DNA of 64,000 nt from Diospyros lotus (lineage: Eukaryota > Streptophyta > Magnoliopsida > Ericales > Ebenaceae): positions 34,667,316-34,731,315 of the forward strand of contig NC_068339.1 in assembly GCF_014633365.1 (NCBI RefSeq), read 5' to 3'. A program made the translations under genes and the position numbers. Positions 12,529 through 23,365 of the stretch are shown here, one piece after another. The notes below the pieces were generated by a model, which worked only from the letters and a program-made list of their open reading frames with translations, ran no database searches and had not been told where the DNA came from. Positions within the stretch are counted from its first letter, which is position 1. Each line of letters opens with the position of its first letter.

Positions 12529-13708
12529 TGGCCGGCTATCGAACCACTCCAGAAATAGAGATCTATGTTTGCATCTCTTCTCTAGTTTGCAGCAAAGTGC
12601 ACCCTAGGTCATCTCTCACAAGGAGCCTCACTTTCTTCTACCAACAAAGGAGAACCAACATAACCAATAACAGTTTGTTTGGGGGGGGGATTTTGACAGA
12701 AAACTAATTGGCAAAACAGAAAGATGAAGATGGATGAAAAATCAATAAGAGGAGTGCAACCGGCTGTGTATTTGTCTCCTATGTGAAATCTTCCTTGTCC
12801 ACTCTATATATCTTGGTTTGCTAGATGCTTTGATCTCCGGAAAACAAACTCAAGCATCCCCAACAACCGTCCAAGGATTAGAATGATTGGAAATAACAAA
12901 ATGAATGCAGAAATCTCTTGCAAACAAAATGCAACCATTCACTCTCTATTCAACCTATCCGGACCTATGCAAGAACAACCGTTCAAGCACACAATATTCA
13001 TTTCCGAGATGTTATACCAACCGGCTATGACATTCTGTTCTCTTAAGCATCTAACAGAAAGTGAAACCATGCAAGTTCACACAAACCTGCCATGAACTCC
13101 ATGCATTCACAAATCTGCTCAAACTAAACCAAATAGAAATGAATAAGAAACAAATAACAAACCAGATTCTTGTAGCTCATCCGGGACTCAAATTCCACAT
13201 GGATTCAAGACACACAACCGGTTACCAAATGTTCTAGCCTATCATTACAGCAAGGAAAACAGAATGGAACAAAACATATAGAAAACAGAAAAATGCTACA
13301 ATGACAAAAACGGGTAGAATCCTCTCTATTTTCTCCTCTCTTTCTCTGTGATGATCCCTGAAAATTAATGCTAAGAGGCCTTAAATACATGGCCAAGAAA
13401 GGAAAGGCTAGGGAGGCTAGGGTTGGGCCTAGCCCAACAGAAAACAAGTGAGCCCAAGTCTGCTCCTTTATTGTAGGCCCAAGCTCCTTGAAAGTAGGCC
13501 CAAGCTCCTTTAGTAGGCCCAAGCTCCTTTAGTAGGCCAAAGCTCCTTTAGCCTGGATCCATAGAGTAGAGGTAAGATAGAAAATAGTGTAAGGACAATT
13601 TGAAGCATAATAAAATAGAAACAATGAAATATCAGCAAAAATTGCTTCAAATGGCCTAATAAGAATGAGGTGAAATGCCAAAATATGGTATAAATATGCA
13701 TGCTATCA
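12529..13708 (-). repeat. 3' LTR of the Athila-type element (1180 bp)
   Basis: Plus-strand ends are TGGCCGGC and GCTATCA, so the minus strand reads TGATAGC ... GCCGGCCA. It aligns with 22038-23217 at a constant offset of 9509 with no indel. A minus-strand TATTTAA at 13381-13387 is a TATA candidate. Short repeats of AGGCCCAAGCTCCTT lie at about 13470-13550. Confidence 0.95.
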
Positions 13709-13720
13709 ATTCCCCCATAC
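13709..13720 (-). other. Polypurine tract next to the 3' LTR
   Basis: The minus strand reads GTATGGGGGAAT immediately before the LTR start TGATAGC. This is the plus-strand DNA primer site. A near copy (CTAAGTGTGGGGGGAGG) lies just after pol at 14967-14982. Confidence 0.8.
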
Positions 13721-14210
13721 TTAGACTTTTGCACTCCTGGGCAAAACACTAGACTCTATGACTCAAGAATAGAAATGTGGAAAAACACAAATTAGATGCA
13801 AGGTAGGTAAGTCTTCAAGAATTCATCATTCAAAGATCATCTTTCCTCTACTTCCAAGAAAACAAGTGACATGGCAATTCATCCAATAAGACAAATCAAA
13901 AGTAGAAGCCTCTCACAGGACAAGTGTATGCTCAAAAATCTCTCAAGAGGTGGTGGTGACTGTTTCGCTCAAATTCACCCAATCACAATTCCACTACCAT
14001 AAGCTTGTTTATCTTCTCAATCTCCACTATCCATGTCAAATGCATGCCACAAATCAAAAGGACTTATTCAGGGTTGTAATGTGGGGAAGAAAGAAATGGA
14101 AAGACGACAATGAAGGAAAACATGCCTTAGGTCGAGAAAACATTTCATGCAACTCTAAGATCAAGAGATAGAATTTCCAAGCGTTATGAAGAACATTGCA
14201 TCTTTATTTG

Positions 14211-14239
14211 GTTGAGTGCGTTTTACGCTCTGTCTCAAC
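14211..14239. repeat. Hairpin 1 of a related pair
   Basis: GTTGAG (14211-14216) pairs with CTCAAC (14234-14239). An inner GCG (14218-14220) pairs with CGC (14226-14228) around a TTTTA loop. It lies just left of the 42-base T tract. Confidence 0.6.
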
Positions 14240-14270
14240 TTTGCTTTCTTCTTTTTCTCATCAATTTTCA

Positions 14271-14272
<2 letters not shown>

Positions 14273-14314
<42 letters not shown>
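14273..14314 (-). repeat. 42-base homopolymer (A on the element strand)
   Basis: A run of 42 T on the plus strand, that is A in the element transcript, between the two hairpins. Confidence 0.95.
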
Positions 14315-14315
<1 letters not shown>

Positions 14316-14325
14316 ATTCGAAAGA

Positions 14326-14354
14326 GGTGAGTGCGTTTTACGCTCCTTCTCACC
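14326..14354. repeat. Hairpin 2 of a related pair
   Basis: GGTGAG (14326-14331) pairs with CTCACC (14349-14354), with the same inner GCG/CGC stem and TTTTA loop as hairpin 1. Compared with hairpin 1, one T-A pair is replaced by G-C, so both sides of the stem changed together. Confidence 0.6.
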
Positions 14355-14555
14355 CTTCTATCCTTTTCTTGCTTTTCTTTTTCTTTTTCATGGATGCAAA
14401 TGGCCTTTGGCCTTATGACTTGCTCGAAGAATTCAATCTCTCTCACTAGAATGCACTTACTATTCCTCTTCCTAAGGTTGGAAGGTCCAAAAAGGGTGTA
14501 TGAGAATGAAGGGTAAAAATGATGGCTCTAAGTGGCAAGCGAAAGGGATTGATTG

Positions 14556-14557
<2 letters not shown>

Positions 14558-14595
<38 letters not shown>
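14558..14595 (-). repeat. 38-base homopolymer (A on the element strand)
   Basis: A second long T run on the plus strand in the post-pol region. Confidence 0.95.
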
Positions 14596-14596
<1 letters not shown>

Positions 14597-14966
14597 GTAT
14601 AACAAAATGGCTAAATGGGGACAAGAAAGAATGCCTTAATCATGTTTGAGTCATGCATGAACAAATATAGCCTCAACCAAGAATCAAAACAAGTTCTAGA
14701 GTGGAAATCATGATAGGTGAATGCACACACAAGAAAGACAATAGGCTCAAAATCCTCACGGCTGTAGACTACCCAATCAATCTATCAAATTAAACTCATT
14801 GCCAAGTCACTCGAAATTAAGGAAGATAAGATCGAAGTTCTAATCATGATGGGTTCTTTTAGACTTAATTGCTTAACTTGCATTTCCACGCAAAACAAAC
14901 TCAACTAAACCCAACGAAAAAGAAATATGAAAAGATAAAGAAAATGTTGCCAAAATAAGAATGCTG

Positions 14967-14985
14967 CCTCCCCCCACACTTAGAC
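14967..14985 (-). other. Second polypurine-tract-like sequence directly after pol
   Basis: The minus strand reads AAGTCTAAGTGTGGGGGGAGG about 90 bases past the pol stop. The authentic PPT next to the 3' LTR is also preceded by AAGTCTAAGTATGGGGGAA. The shared flank suggests one arose from the other by duplication. Confidence 0.6.
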
Positions 14986-15076
14986 TTTACATTGCCCTCA
15001 ATGTAAACATGCAATTCCAATCAAGAATAAGACAAGTAAATGTAAAATACTAAGGAGAGAGAAACAGCCTGATGTA

Positions 15077-18000
15077 TCAAATGTAGGTGGCGTTGAGGAG
15101 ATGCAGCTCCTCCACAATATGCTCCTGAAAGCTCTCGTAGAATGGCTTAAGCCGCTGCCCGTTCACTGTGAATTGCTTTGCATTGGACTCGTCCTTGATT
15201 GCAACTGCACCAAAGGGAAAAACATGAATAACTATGAAAGGACCAGTCCAACGAGAACGTAACTTACCGGGCATCAACTTGAGACGGGAATTGTATAGCA
15301 GAACTTTCTGGCCAACTTCGAATGTCTTCTTCACAATAAGCTTGTCATGCACAGCCTTGGTCTTCTCCTTGTAGATGCGTGAGTTCTCATATGCGTCCAT
15401 CCTAATCTCCTCAAGCTCTTGAAGTTGGAGCTTTCTTTGGGACCCCGATTGATTGATGTCCATATTGCATTGCTTCACCGCCCAATATGCCTTATGCTCC
15501 ACCTCCACCGGCAAGTGACACGCTTTTCCAAAAACCAACCTATAAGGGGACATGCCGATGGGGGTTTTGTAGGCCGTGCGGTAGGCCCAAAGCGCATCTT
15601 CTAATCTCTTGCTCCAGTCTTTCCTATTGGGCTGGACAGTCTTCTCCAAAATTTGCTTGATTTCCCTATTTGAGACTTCGGCTTGCCCATTAGTCTGTGG
15701 ATGATAAGGAGTCGCCACTTTGTGTATTACCCCATACTTACGAAGTAGGGCGTCCATCTTTCTATTGCAAAAGTGGGATCCTTGGTCACTGATGATGGCC
15801 CTGGGTATGCCAAACCTACAAAAGATGTTAGAACGAACAAAATCTGCAACCACAGAAGCATCATCAGTCCTGGTGGCTTTAGCTTCCACCCACTTAGAAA
15901 CATAATCCACAGCTAACAGAATGTACACATAACCAAATGACACAGGAAATGGACCCATAAAGTCAATACCCCAAACATCAAAGATTTCGCAAAACAATAA
16001 GGGTTGTTGAGGCATTTCATTCCTACGTGATATAGTGCCTGTGTGTTGACAACGTGTGCAATTCTTACAGAACTCATATGAATCCTTAAAGAGAGAAGGC
16101 CAATATAATCCAGAATCTAGGACTTTCCTAGCTGTACGTTGGGGACCAAAGTGACCACCACATGCAAGTGTGTGACAAAAATTTAAGACAGATGCAAACT
16201 CATGGTTAGGCACACATCTCCTAATGACCTGGTCACTACACATGCGCCACAGATAGGGATCATCCCACACATAATACCGAGCCTGACTCTTAAATTTATT
16301 TAGCTGTTCCTTCTTAAAATATGCAGGTAATTCAGAAGCAACTAAATAATTTACTAAATCAGCATACCAGGGCTCAACACCATGAATGTGGTATAATAAC
16401 TCATCTGGGAAATCATCCCTGATAGGCTGGGATTCCATGACTGTGGACTCTGAAGAAGGAGGGACCCTGCTCAAATGATCAGCTACTAGGTTCTCGGCCC
16501 CACTCTTATCTTTTATCTCCACATTGAACTCTTGAAGTAGGAGCATCCACCGTATCAACCGGGGCTTAGCATCGGGCTTCTTCAATAAGTATTTTAGGGC
16601 TGCATGGTCAGAAAACACGACAACATTAGAACCCAGAAGATAGGAGCGAAATTTATCTAAAGCAAACACAATAGCTAAAAGCTCCTTCTCAGTCGTGGTG
16701 TAGTTTGCTTGAGCAGCATCCAAGGTGCGCGAGGCATAGGCAATGACATGTGACTTCTTCTCCACACGTTGTGAAAGGACGGCGCCCACTGCAAAGTTGG
16801 AGGCGTCGCACATCAGCTCGAAGGGCAACTCCCAGTCGGGTGGCTGTATGATGGGTGGAGAAATCAATCGACTCTTCAGTTCCTCGAATGCTCGCTTGCA
16901 CTGCTCATCAAAGTGGAAGGTCACTTCTTTCTGGAGAAGGTGGGAAAGTGGAAGTGCAATCTTGCTGAAATCCTTGATGAATCTCCTGTAAAATCCTGCA
17001 TGGCCAAGGAAAGAACGCACCTCTCTCACAGAGGTGGGGTAAGGCAATGAAGCAATGACATCAACTTTAGACCGATCCACTTCTATACCCTTCTTAGACA
17101 GAACATGCCCTAAAACAATTCCTTGTTCTACCATGAAATGACATTTTTCGAAATTTAAAACAAGGTTCTTTTCAATGCATCTCTCTAGGACTCTACCCAA
17201 GCTAACCAAGCAATCATCAAAAGAAGTACCATAAACTGAAAAATCATCCATAAATACTTCCATGCAATGCTCTATAAAATCTGAAAATATACTTACCATG
17301 CATCGCTGAAAGGTACCTGGAGCATTACATAGACCGAAAGGCATTCTTCTATAAGCGAATGTGCCAAAGGGGCAGGTGAAGGTGGTCTTCTCTTGATCCT
17401 CTGGGGCTATGCAAATCTGAAAGTACCCGGAAAAACCGTCAAGGAAACAATAGTGTGACTTACCAGCCAACCTCTCCAACATCTGATCAATGAATGGGAG
17501 GGGGAAATGATCTTTTCTGGTTGCTTGGTTCAGCTTTCTATAATCAATGCAGACTCTCCAACTGTTCTGCACTCTCATGGGGATGAGCTCATTGTGCTCA
17601 TTTGGGACCACCGTGATGCCCGTCTTTTTTGGAACAACCTGCACGGGACTCACCCACTTGCTGTCAGAAATAGGGTAAATAATACCGGCTGCAAGTAATT
17701 TACTTACCTCCTGTTTTACCACATCAAGGATGGTTGGGTTAAGTCTTCTTTGAGGCTGCCTTGCTGGTTTTGCTCCTTCCTCCAACAAAATACGATGCAT
17801 GCAAACAGATGGGCTGATTCCAGTTATGTCCGCTAAAGTCCACCCAATTGCTTTCTTATTATTTTTCAGCACATCCAGCAACTTTCTCTCTTGGTCAGGC
17901 TGCAAGTTGTTTGCAATGATGACTGGCAGCTTCTCATCTTTCTCCAAGAATGCATACTTGAGGTGCTGAGGCAAAGGCTTGCACTGAATGGTGGGTGGCT

Positions 18001-20704
18001 GCTGCAAAGAGGGGGCTGACCTATTTGACTGGAACTCTAACTCCAAGGCACTATCAACCTGCTCAACAAGGTTAGCAGCACTATCTTCCACTTGGGAAAT
18101 GTTAGCATCAAAATCAGACTCATGTCTATGCAAAAATTCAGCAATCTCTAAGCATGCAGCACATTGACTATCTCCATCACTACAATTAGTGCAATTAATC
18201 GTATCTGGGAACTCATGCACAATGGGGAATTGATCAATTAAATCAGAAGACTCAGAACATGCTTCATTCACTAATAGGTCAACTCTATTTACTTGAAAAG
18301 TGGAATGATCCTCGACAGGGAATTTCATGGCATCAAGTATCTTGAAGTTAATTGTGTTACCAGCAAATTCCATGGAAAGTGTACCCTCATGCACATTGAT
18401 AATAGTTCTAGCAGTTTTTAAGAATGGTCTCCCTAGGATCAAGGGTGCATGCTCAAGTGTGCTGTTATCTTCCATATTCAAAACATAAAAATCTGCTGGA
18501 AAGATTAAATCCTTAACCTTAACCAGCACATCTTCTAGGACTCCAGTGGGGTGTGCAGTACTTCTATTGGCTAGTTGGACAACCACTCCTGTTGGCTTTA
18601 AAGGACCACACTGCAATGAAGCATAAATAGAGTTAGGCATGACATTAATGGATGCACCTAAATCTAGTAAAGCATTGCTAAATTGCATGTCTCCTATAGT
18701 ACAAGGAATGGAGAACATCCCTGGATCTTTACACTTTGCTGGCATGGCAGGTTGGATAAGGGCAGAGACATTTCTCCCAAGGTTGATCTTCTCATTCCCC
18801 ATAAGCTTCCTCTTGTGAGTACACAAATCCTTGAGAAATTTTGCATACTTGGGGATCTGTCTAATGGCTTCAAGGAGGGGAATGTTGACTTCAACTTTCT
18901 GGAATGTTTCCAGAATCTCTTTATCCACTTCGGCTTCTGCTCTTTTCTTGTTTTGTGTTGCTCGATGTGGGAATGGTAGGGGCTGGATGTTGGAAGACTC
19001 TCCTTGTTCTTGATAGCTGGAGTTTGGCTGCTTGGCTTCTTGGACTGAGGAAGGTTGCTGCTCTTTGCTACCCTCTACATTCTGCTGCTCTGCATGCTGC
19101 TCTTTGTTTGATGATGGTGGAGGGGTTGGGATGATCACTTCTTTCCCACTTCGAAGCATGATGGCACTAACATTACCCCTTGGATTGGCAACTGGTTGTG
19201 AAGGAAGCTGCCCCGAACCTTGACTCCTTAACTCATTGATGTTTGTGGCTAGCTGGCCTATTTGGGTCTCCAAATTTTGAATGGTGGTTTCTGTTTTCTG
19301 TTGGAATTGGAGTGTATTGGCTGCTAGTTGTTTGACAAGATCATCTAAGGTAGGTTCTGACTTGGGTAATGGTGGTGCTTGTTGCATGGCTTGATTATGC
19401 CTTGGTGGTGGAGCATGGTTGCTTGAAGGATGGAACCTCTGCTGAAATGGTTGATTCTGGTGGTATGGCTGCTGGTGCACATGTTGATTGGAAGGGCTGC
19501 CATATCTGAGGTTCGGATGGTCTCTCCAACCTGGATTGTAGGTGGCTGAGTATGGGTCATACCTATTGGAAGGTTGTGGTTGGCTGTGCTGCTGGTGCTG
19601 GAATGGTCTTCCAGGAAAAATGCCTGCACATGTCTCATTATTTTCTTGCAACTGTGGGCATTGGTCTGTTGTATGGGATGGCAAGGAGCAAATGCCACAA
19701 AGTTGCTGTTGCTTTCTCTCTAATGCCAACTGCCTGACCATGGAAGCCAATTCCTCAAGCTTGTTTTCCATCCTTTGCTGGTCCATAGTGGCAGCCACAT
19801 TGACTTCATTTATGGCTTTTGTAGGAGTGTTAATTCTGGTGCCAAACTGCTGGGCATTTTGTGCCATCTTTGATATCAGCTCTTGTGCAGCTGCTGGGGT
19901 CTTCTCTGCCAAGGCTCCTCCACTTGCAGCATCTACCAAGTACCTGTCCATGGGGATTAAACCTTCATAGAGATATTGAATTAGGAGTTGGTCACTTATC
20001 TGATGGTGAGGGCAGCTGGAACACAACTTCTTGAACCTCTCCCAATACTCATGTAGAGTCTCACCACTCATCTGCCTTATACCACAAATTTCCTTCCTTA
20101 TTGATGCTGTTCTGGAGGCTGGAAAGAATTTTTCCAGGAAGATCCTCTTCAATCCATCCCAGCTGGTGATAGCAGCTGGTGGCAGGTAGTAGAGCCAATC
20201 TTTGGCTGATCCATCAAGTGAGAATGGGAAGGCTCTCAGCTTGATCTGCTCTTCATCTACTCCTTGTGGCCGCATGGTTGAGCAAACCACATGAAACTCT
20301 TTCAGATGCTTGTGTGGATCCTCTCCTGCAAGGCCATGAAACTTGGGCAACAAATGGATCAGTCCAGACTTAAGTTCGAAGTTGGCATCTAGCTGTGGGT
20401 ATTGAATACATAGGGGCTGGTAATGCACATCAGGTGCAGCCAGCTCTCTAATGGTTCTACCATCCAAATGACCATGATTTCCATTATTGCCATTACCATT
20501 ATTTCCATTATTTGCATTGTTTGCATTATCTCCATTACCATTATCTGCCATATTGATGAATGCTGGAATAGGTTCAGATGAAGTGTTAGACACACTATTA
20601 GGGTCAATCCTATCCCGAGACTTAAGCTCTCTAGCTTGCCTTCTAAGAGTGTTCTCTAATTCAAGATCCAAGTCAAGTAATGTTTTCTTAGATGACCTGG
20701 TCAT
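15077..20704 (-). CDS. gag-pol polyprotein of Athila-type retrotransposon (1875 aa, open)
   Basis: One uninterrupted frame. Residues 1-~520 are Gag, with an Asn/Gly-rich stretch at 54-78 and one zinc knuckle C-x2-C-x4-H-x4-C at 336-349. The aspartic protease follows with the active-site DLGAS at 681-685. Reverse transcriptase spans about 960-1240 with the catalytic FMDD at 1151-1154. RNase H begins near 1290 (Asp1300 in CDAS). Integrase has an HHCC zinc site (His1511, His1518, Cys1546, Cys1549) and a DD35E core (Asp1581, Asp1640, Glu1676). The C-terminus ends near residue 1875 without a chromodomain. All catalytic residues I looked for are present. The protein copies element RNA into DNA and integrates it. 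The first ATG (20704) fits the start of Gag. The DLGAS protease, the MDDFSVYG block and the tRNA-Asp PBS point to Athila. Any plus-strand frames here are shadows. Confidence 0.95.
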   Translation of the reverse strand: MTRSSKKTLLDLDLELENTLRRQARELKSRDRIDPNSVSNTSSEPIPAFINMADNGNGDNANNANNGNNGNGNNGNHGHLDGRTIRELAAPDVHYQPLCIQYPQLDANFELKSGLIHLLPKFHGLAGEDPHKHLKEFHVVCSTMRPQGVDEEQIKLRAFPFSLDGSAKDWLYYLPPAAITSWDGLKRIFLEKFFPASRTASIRKEICGIRQMSGETLHEYWERFKKLCSSCPHHQISDQLLIQYLYEGLIPMDRYLVDAASGGALAEKTPAAAQELISKMAQNAQQFGTRINTPTKAINEVNVAATMDQQRMENKLEELASMVRQLALERKQQQLCGICSLPSHTTDQCPQLQENNETCAGIFPGRPFQHQQHSQPQPSNRYDPYSATYNPGWRDHPNLRYGSPSNQHVHQQPYHQNQPFQQRFHPSSNHAPPPRHNQAMQQAPPLPKSEPTLDDLVKQLAANTLQFQQKTETTIQNLETQIGQLATNINELRSQGSGQLPSQPVANPRGNVSAIMLRSGKEVIIPTPPPSSNKEQHAEQQNVEGSKEQQPSSVQEAKQPNSSYQEQGESSNIQPLPFPHRATQNKKRAEAEVDKEILETFQKVEVNIPLLEAIRQIPKYAKFLKDLCTHKRKLMGNEKINLGRNVSALIQPAMPAKCKDPGMFSIPCTIGDMQFSNALLDLGASINVMPNSIYASLQCGPLKPTGVVVQLANRSTAHPTGVLEDVLVKVKDLIFPADFYVLNMEDNSTLEHAPLILGRPFLKTARTIINVHEGTLSMEFAGNTINFKILDAMKFPVEDHSTFQVNRVDLLVNEACSESSDLIDQFPIVHEFPDTINCTNCSDGDSQCAACLEIAEFLHRHESDFDANISQVEDSAANLVEQVDSALELEFQSNRSAPSLQQPPTIQCKPLPQHLKYAFLEKDEKLPVIIANNLQPDQERKLLDVLKNNKKAIGWTLADITGISPSVCMHRILLEEGAKPARQPQRRLNPTILDVVKQEVSKLLAAGIIYPISDSKWVSPVQVVPKKTGITVVPNEHNELIPMRVQNSWRVCIDYRKLNQATRKDHFPLPFIDQMLERLAGKSHYCFLDGFSGYFQICIAPEDQEKTTFTCPFGTFAYRRMPFGLCNAPGTFQRCMVSIFSDFIEHCMEVFMDDFSVYGTSFDDCLVSLGRVLERCIEKNLVLNFEKCHFMVEQGIVLGHVLSKKGIEVDRSKVDVIASLPYPTSVREVRSFLGHAGFYRRFIKDFSKIALPLSHLLQKEVTFHFDEQCKRAFEELKSRLISPPIIQPPDWELPFELMCDASNFAVGAVLSQRVEKKSHVIAYASRTLDAAQANYTTTEKELLAIVFALDKFRSYLLGSNVVVFSDHAALKYLLKKPDAKPRLIRWMLLLQEFNVEIKDKSGAENLVADHLSRVPPSSESTVMESQPIRDDFPDELLYHIHGVEPWYADLVNYLVASELPAYFKKEQLNKFKSQARYYVWDDPYLWRMCSDQVIRRCVPNHEFASVLNFCHTLACGGHFGPQRTARKVLDSGLYWPSLFKDSYEFCKNCTRCQHTGTISRRNEMPQQPLLFCEIFDVWGIDFMGPFPVSFGYVYILLAVDYVSKWVEAKATRTDDASVVADFVRSNIFCRFGIPRAIISDQGSHFCNRKMDALLRKYGVIHKVATPYHPQTNGQAEVSNREIKQILEKTVQPNRKDWSKRLEDALWAYRTAYKTPIGMSPYRLVFGKACHLPVEVEHKAYWAVKQCNMDINQSGSQRKLQLQELEEIRMDAYENSRIYKEKTKAVHDKLIVKKTFEVGQKVLLYNSRLKLMPGKLRSRWTGPFIVIHVFPFGAVAIKDESNAKQFTVNGQRLKPFYESFQEHIVEELHLLNATYI

Positions 20705-22010
20705 GCACTAGAGATCAGCACAAAAACAGCACACAAAATGGCCTATGCATACCAAGAACACAGAAACACAAACAAAAACACACAAGCAAAAACAAAAACA
20801 CTAAAAACCACAAACACAAAAACACAAAGACAGGTCAAACAATAAGCCCTTAGACGATTTTTTTATGCAATTTTTCACAAAATTTCAACACAAAAACACT
20901 GAGGGACCTAAAAACACTAAAAACCACACAAAATTAAGCACTGAGAAACACAAAATGGCCCAAAAAGTGGTCTAAACGTTGGAATTTGGCCAAAAAAGGC
21001 TCTTCTCACGGCGAAGCGGTGACTATTGATCCCCACACCCCCATTTCTTTGGACACCAAAAATCAGCTCAATCGGAGCAAGTGAAAAGCTATGAACAGTA
21101 ACCGGGAAACTGAATTTTTTTTTTCAAAACCTACTCCTATTTTGCCTTAGCAACCACTCTATATGCAATAAAACATCAAGGAAAGCATATGGACTTGAAA
21201 GAATATCAAGTAGGGATGAGAAAGGAAGAGGATAGCACCGGTATCTCGAGCTCAATCCTTAAATAATGCTATCTGTCATGAAGGTTGTCAAAACCGCTGC
21301 TGAATGGAAGGCTGCTGCTGGTTGCTTTCTTTTGGTTGCAGCTGCTGGTGTCTTCTGCCAAACGAAAATGGAGATTAGTGTGGAAGGTAAAGACAACGTT
21401 GAATGGAGTGTTAAAAGAGAGGAAACAAAAGGAAAATGTGAGAAAGAAAAATGGAATATCCTCTTGGTCAGGTGATCTGCTGTCAGAGGCAGAAAAGTAG
21501 GATTCAGAGCATTCTAAAAATGGTTATGCTCTCCTGATCTGCTGCAGGCTTGTCTACTTGCTGTGTGAGCTTGCTTTTCAGAGCCTATCAGAGCATATGA
21601 AGACCAGAGAAGGACACAAATAAGGTGTGATACAGAAAAATCAGAGAAGGACTGCAGGGTTGCTTTGCTTTTTCAGTTGCTGCAGGGTTGCTTTTTCAGT
21701 TGTTCAGGTTGTGCAGCCCTCTCCAACAGCCACTTCTTGGTTCAAAAATGATTCCAAAAAGGAGAAAACATAAAAGGAAAATACACACAAACAAAAAGAA
21801 GATCGAAAAGGCAAATGAGGCTTCTCTGTTGCTGCTTGCTATCAGTTTATCTCAAGAACAGAATAGCTTTTCACCAAGAACACCAAACTGATAACCTTCT
21901 CAACAACTGATAGCCTTTTCACCAAGAACACAAAACAAACAAAAACACTCAAACAAGAAAACAAAACAAACATAAAATAGGGTCGGTCCTCTATGTTTTT
22001 AGAAAAACTT
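20705..22010 (-). other. 5' leader of the Athila-type element
   Basis: 1.3 kb between PBS and gag, rich in A with recurring CAAAAACAC words, expected to contain packaging signals. Several short frames on either strand look non-coding. Confidence 0.6.
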
Positions 22011-22031
22011 GGCTCCCCGGCAACGGCGCCA
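22011..22031 (-). other. Primer-binding site (tRNA-Asp type)
   Basis: The minus strand reads TGGCGCCGTTGCCGGGGAG, six bases from the LTR end. This is the primer typical of Athila and Tat elements, matching tRNA-Asp. Confidence 0.85.
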
Positions 22032-22037
22032 AAATTC

Positions 22038-23217
22038 TGGCCGGCTATCGAACCACTCCAGAAATAGAGATCTATGTTTGCATCTCTTCTCTAGTTTGCA
22101 GCAAAGTGCACCCTAGGTCATCTCTCACAAGGAGCCTCACTTTCTTCTACCAACAAAGGAGAACCAACATAACCAATAACAGTTTGTTTGGGGGGGGGAT
22201 TTTGACAGAAAACTAATTGGCAAAACAGAAAGATGAAGATGGATGAAAAATCAATAAGAGGAGTGCAACCGGCTGTGTATTTGTCTCCTATGTGAAATCT
22301 TCCTTGTCCACTCTATATATCTTGGTTTGCTAGATGCTTTGATCTCCGGAAAACAAACTCAAGCATCCCCAACAACCGTCCAAGGATTAGAATGATTGGA
22401 AATAACAAAATGAATGCAGAAATCTCTTGCAAACAAAATGCAACCATTCACTCTCTATTCAACCTATCCGGACCTATGCAAGAACAACCGTTCAAGCACA
22501 CAATATTCATTTCCGAGATGTTATACCAACCGGCTATGACATTCTGTTCTCTTAAGCATCTAACAGAAAGTGAAACCATGCAAGTTCACACAAACCTGCC
22601 ATGAACTCCATGCATTCACAAATCTGCTCAAACTAAACCAAATAGAAATGAATAAGAAACAAATAACAAACCAGATTCTTGTAGCTCATCCGGGACTCAA
22701 ATTCCACATGGATTCAAGACACACAACCGGTTACCAAATGTTCTAGCCTATCATTACAGCAAGGAAAACAGAATGGAACAAAACATATAGAAAACAGAAA
22801 AATGCTACAATGACAAAAACGGGTAGAATCCTCTCTATTTTCTCCTCTCTTTCTCTGTGATGATCCCTGAAAATTAATGCTAAGAGGCCTTAAATACATG
22901 GCCAAGAAAGGAAAGGCTAGGGAGGCTAGGGTTGGGCCTAGCCCAACAGAAAACAAGTGAGCCCAAGTCTGCTCCTTTATTGTAGGCCCAAGCTCCTTGA
23001 AAGTAGGCCCAAGCTCCTTTAGTAGGCCCAAGCTCCTTTAGTAGGCCAAAGCTCCTTTAGCCTGGATCCATAGAGTAGAGGTAAGATAGAAAATAGTGTA
23101 AGGACAATTTGAAGCATAATAAAATAGAAACAATGAAATATCAGCAAAAATTGCTTCAAATGGCCTAATAAGAATGAGGTGAAATGCCAAAATATGGTAT
23201 AAATATGCATGCTATCA
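22038..23217 (-). repeat. 5' LTR of the Athila-type element (1180 bp)
   Basis: Reads the same as 12529-13708 over its full length by eye, with no indel. Flanked on the right by ATGCT (23218-23222). Confidence 0.95.
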
Positions 23218-23221
23218 ATGC

Positions 23222-23365
23222 TCAGTGAGGACGACGGTTGCCAAACACAACAACTCCCAACTCATCGATGTCATCTGGGAGTGGCATCTGGCTACTACTG
23301 GCTTTACCAAGGTAAGGTGGAATAGCAGCCTCTGACAAACTGGGATGAGGGACATCCTCTGGAAG
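23222..23365 (-). pseudogene. Captured 3' end of a cellular gene: 47 codons plus stop
   Basis: On the minus strand an open frame runs from the junction with the truncated 3' LTR (23365) through 47 codons to TGA at 23222-23224. It reads LPEDVPHPSLSEAA... and ends ...ELGVVVFGNRRPH. It has no retroelement motif. Acidic, proline and serine residues followed by a hydrophobic/basic tail look like the C-terminus of a host protein. The gene cannot be named. The last base of the stop codon lies within the Athila target duplication, so the Athila element split coding end from 3' UTR (continuing at 12528 downward). The upstream side is cut at a GAA microhomology with the LTR. It could instead be a chance frame, but length, composition and the UTR-like continuation argue for capture. 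Confidence 0.5.

Larger units (their letters stand above)
13709..15076 (-). other. Post-pol non-coding region of the Athila-type element
   Basis: 1.37 kb between the pol stop and the 3' LTR. It contains two long homopolymer tracts, two related hairpins and two polypurine-tract-like sequences, but no env-like frame. Frames crossing the homopolymers only encode runs of Lys or Phe. Confidence 0.7.
12529..23217 (-). mobile_element. Athila-type Ty3/gypsy element, full length, very young
   Basis: A 10,689-bp element with two 1180-bp LTRs, flanked by perfect 5-bp target duplications ATGCT (12524-12528 and 23218-23222). In transcript order: 5' LTR (22038-23217), tRNA-Asp-type PBS (22011-22031), 1.3-kb leader, gag-pol (20704-15077), 1.37-kb post-pol region, polypurine tract (13709-13720), 3' LTR (12529-13708). 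I found no mismatch between the LTRs by eye. Together with the open gag-pol frame this marks a very recent and possibly autonomous copy. The Athila lineage typically has an env-like ORF after pol; none is visible here. Confidence 0.95.

Noticed and set aside
14216..14449. Frames crossing the T tracts in the Athila post-pol region
   Set aside because: They encode poly-Phe or poly-Lys from homopolymers and have no protein-like sequence around them.
19542..19970. 142-codon plus-strand frame opposite gag-pol
   Set aside because: A shadow of the conserved minus-strand gag frame; no start context or family resemblance.
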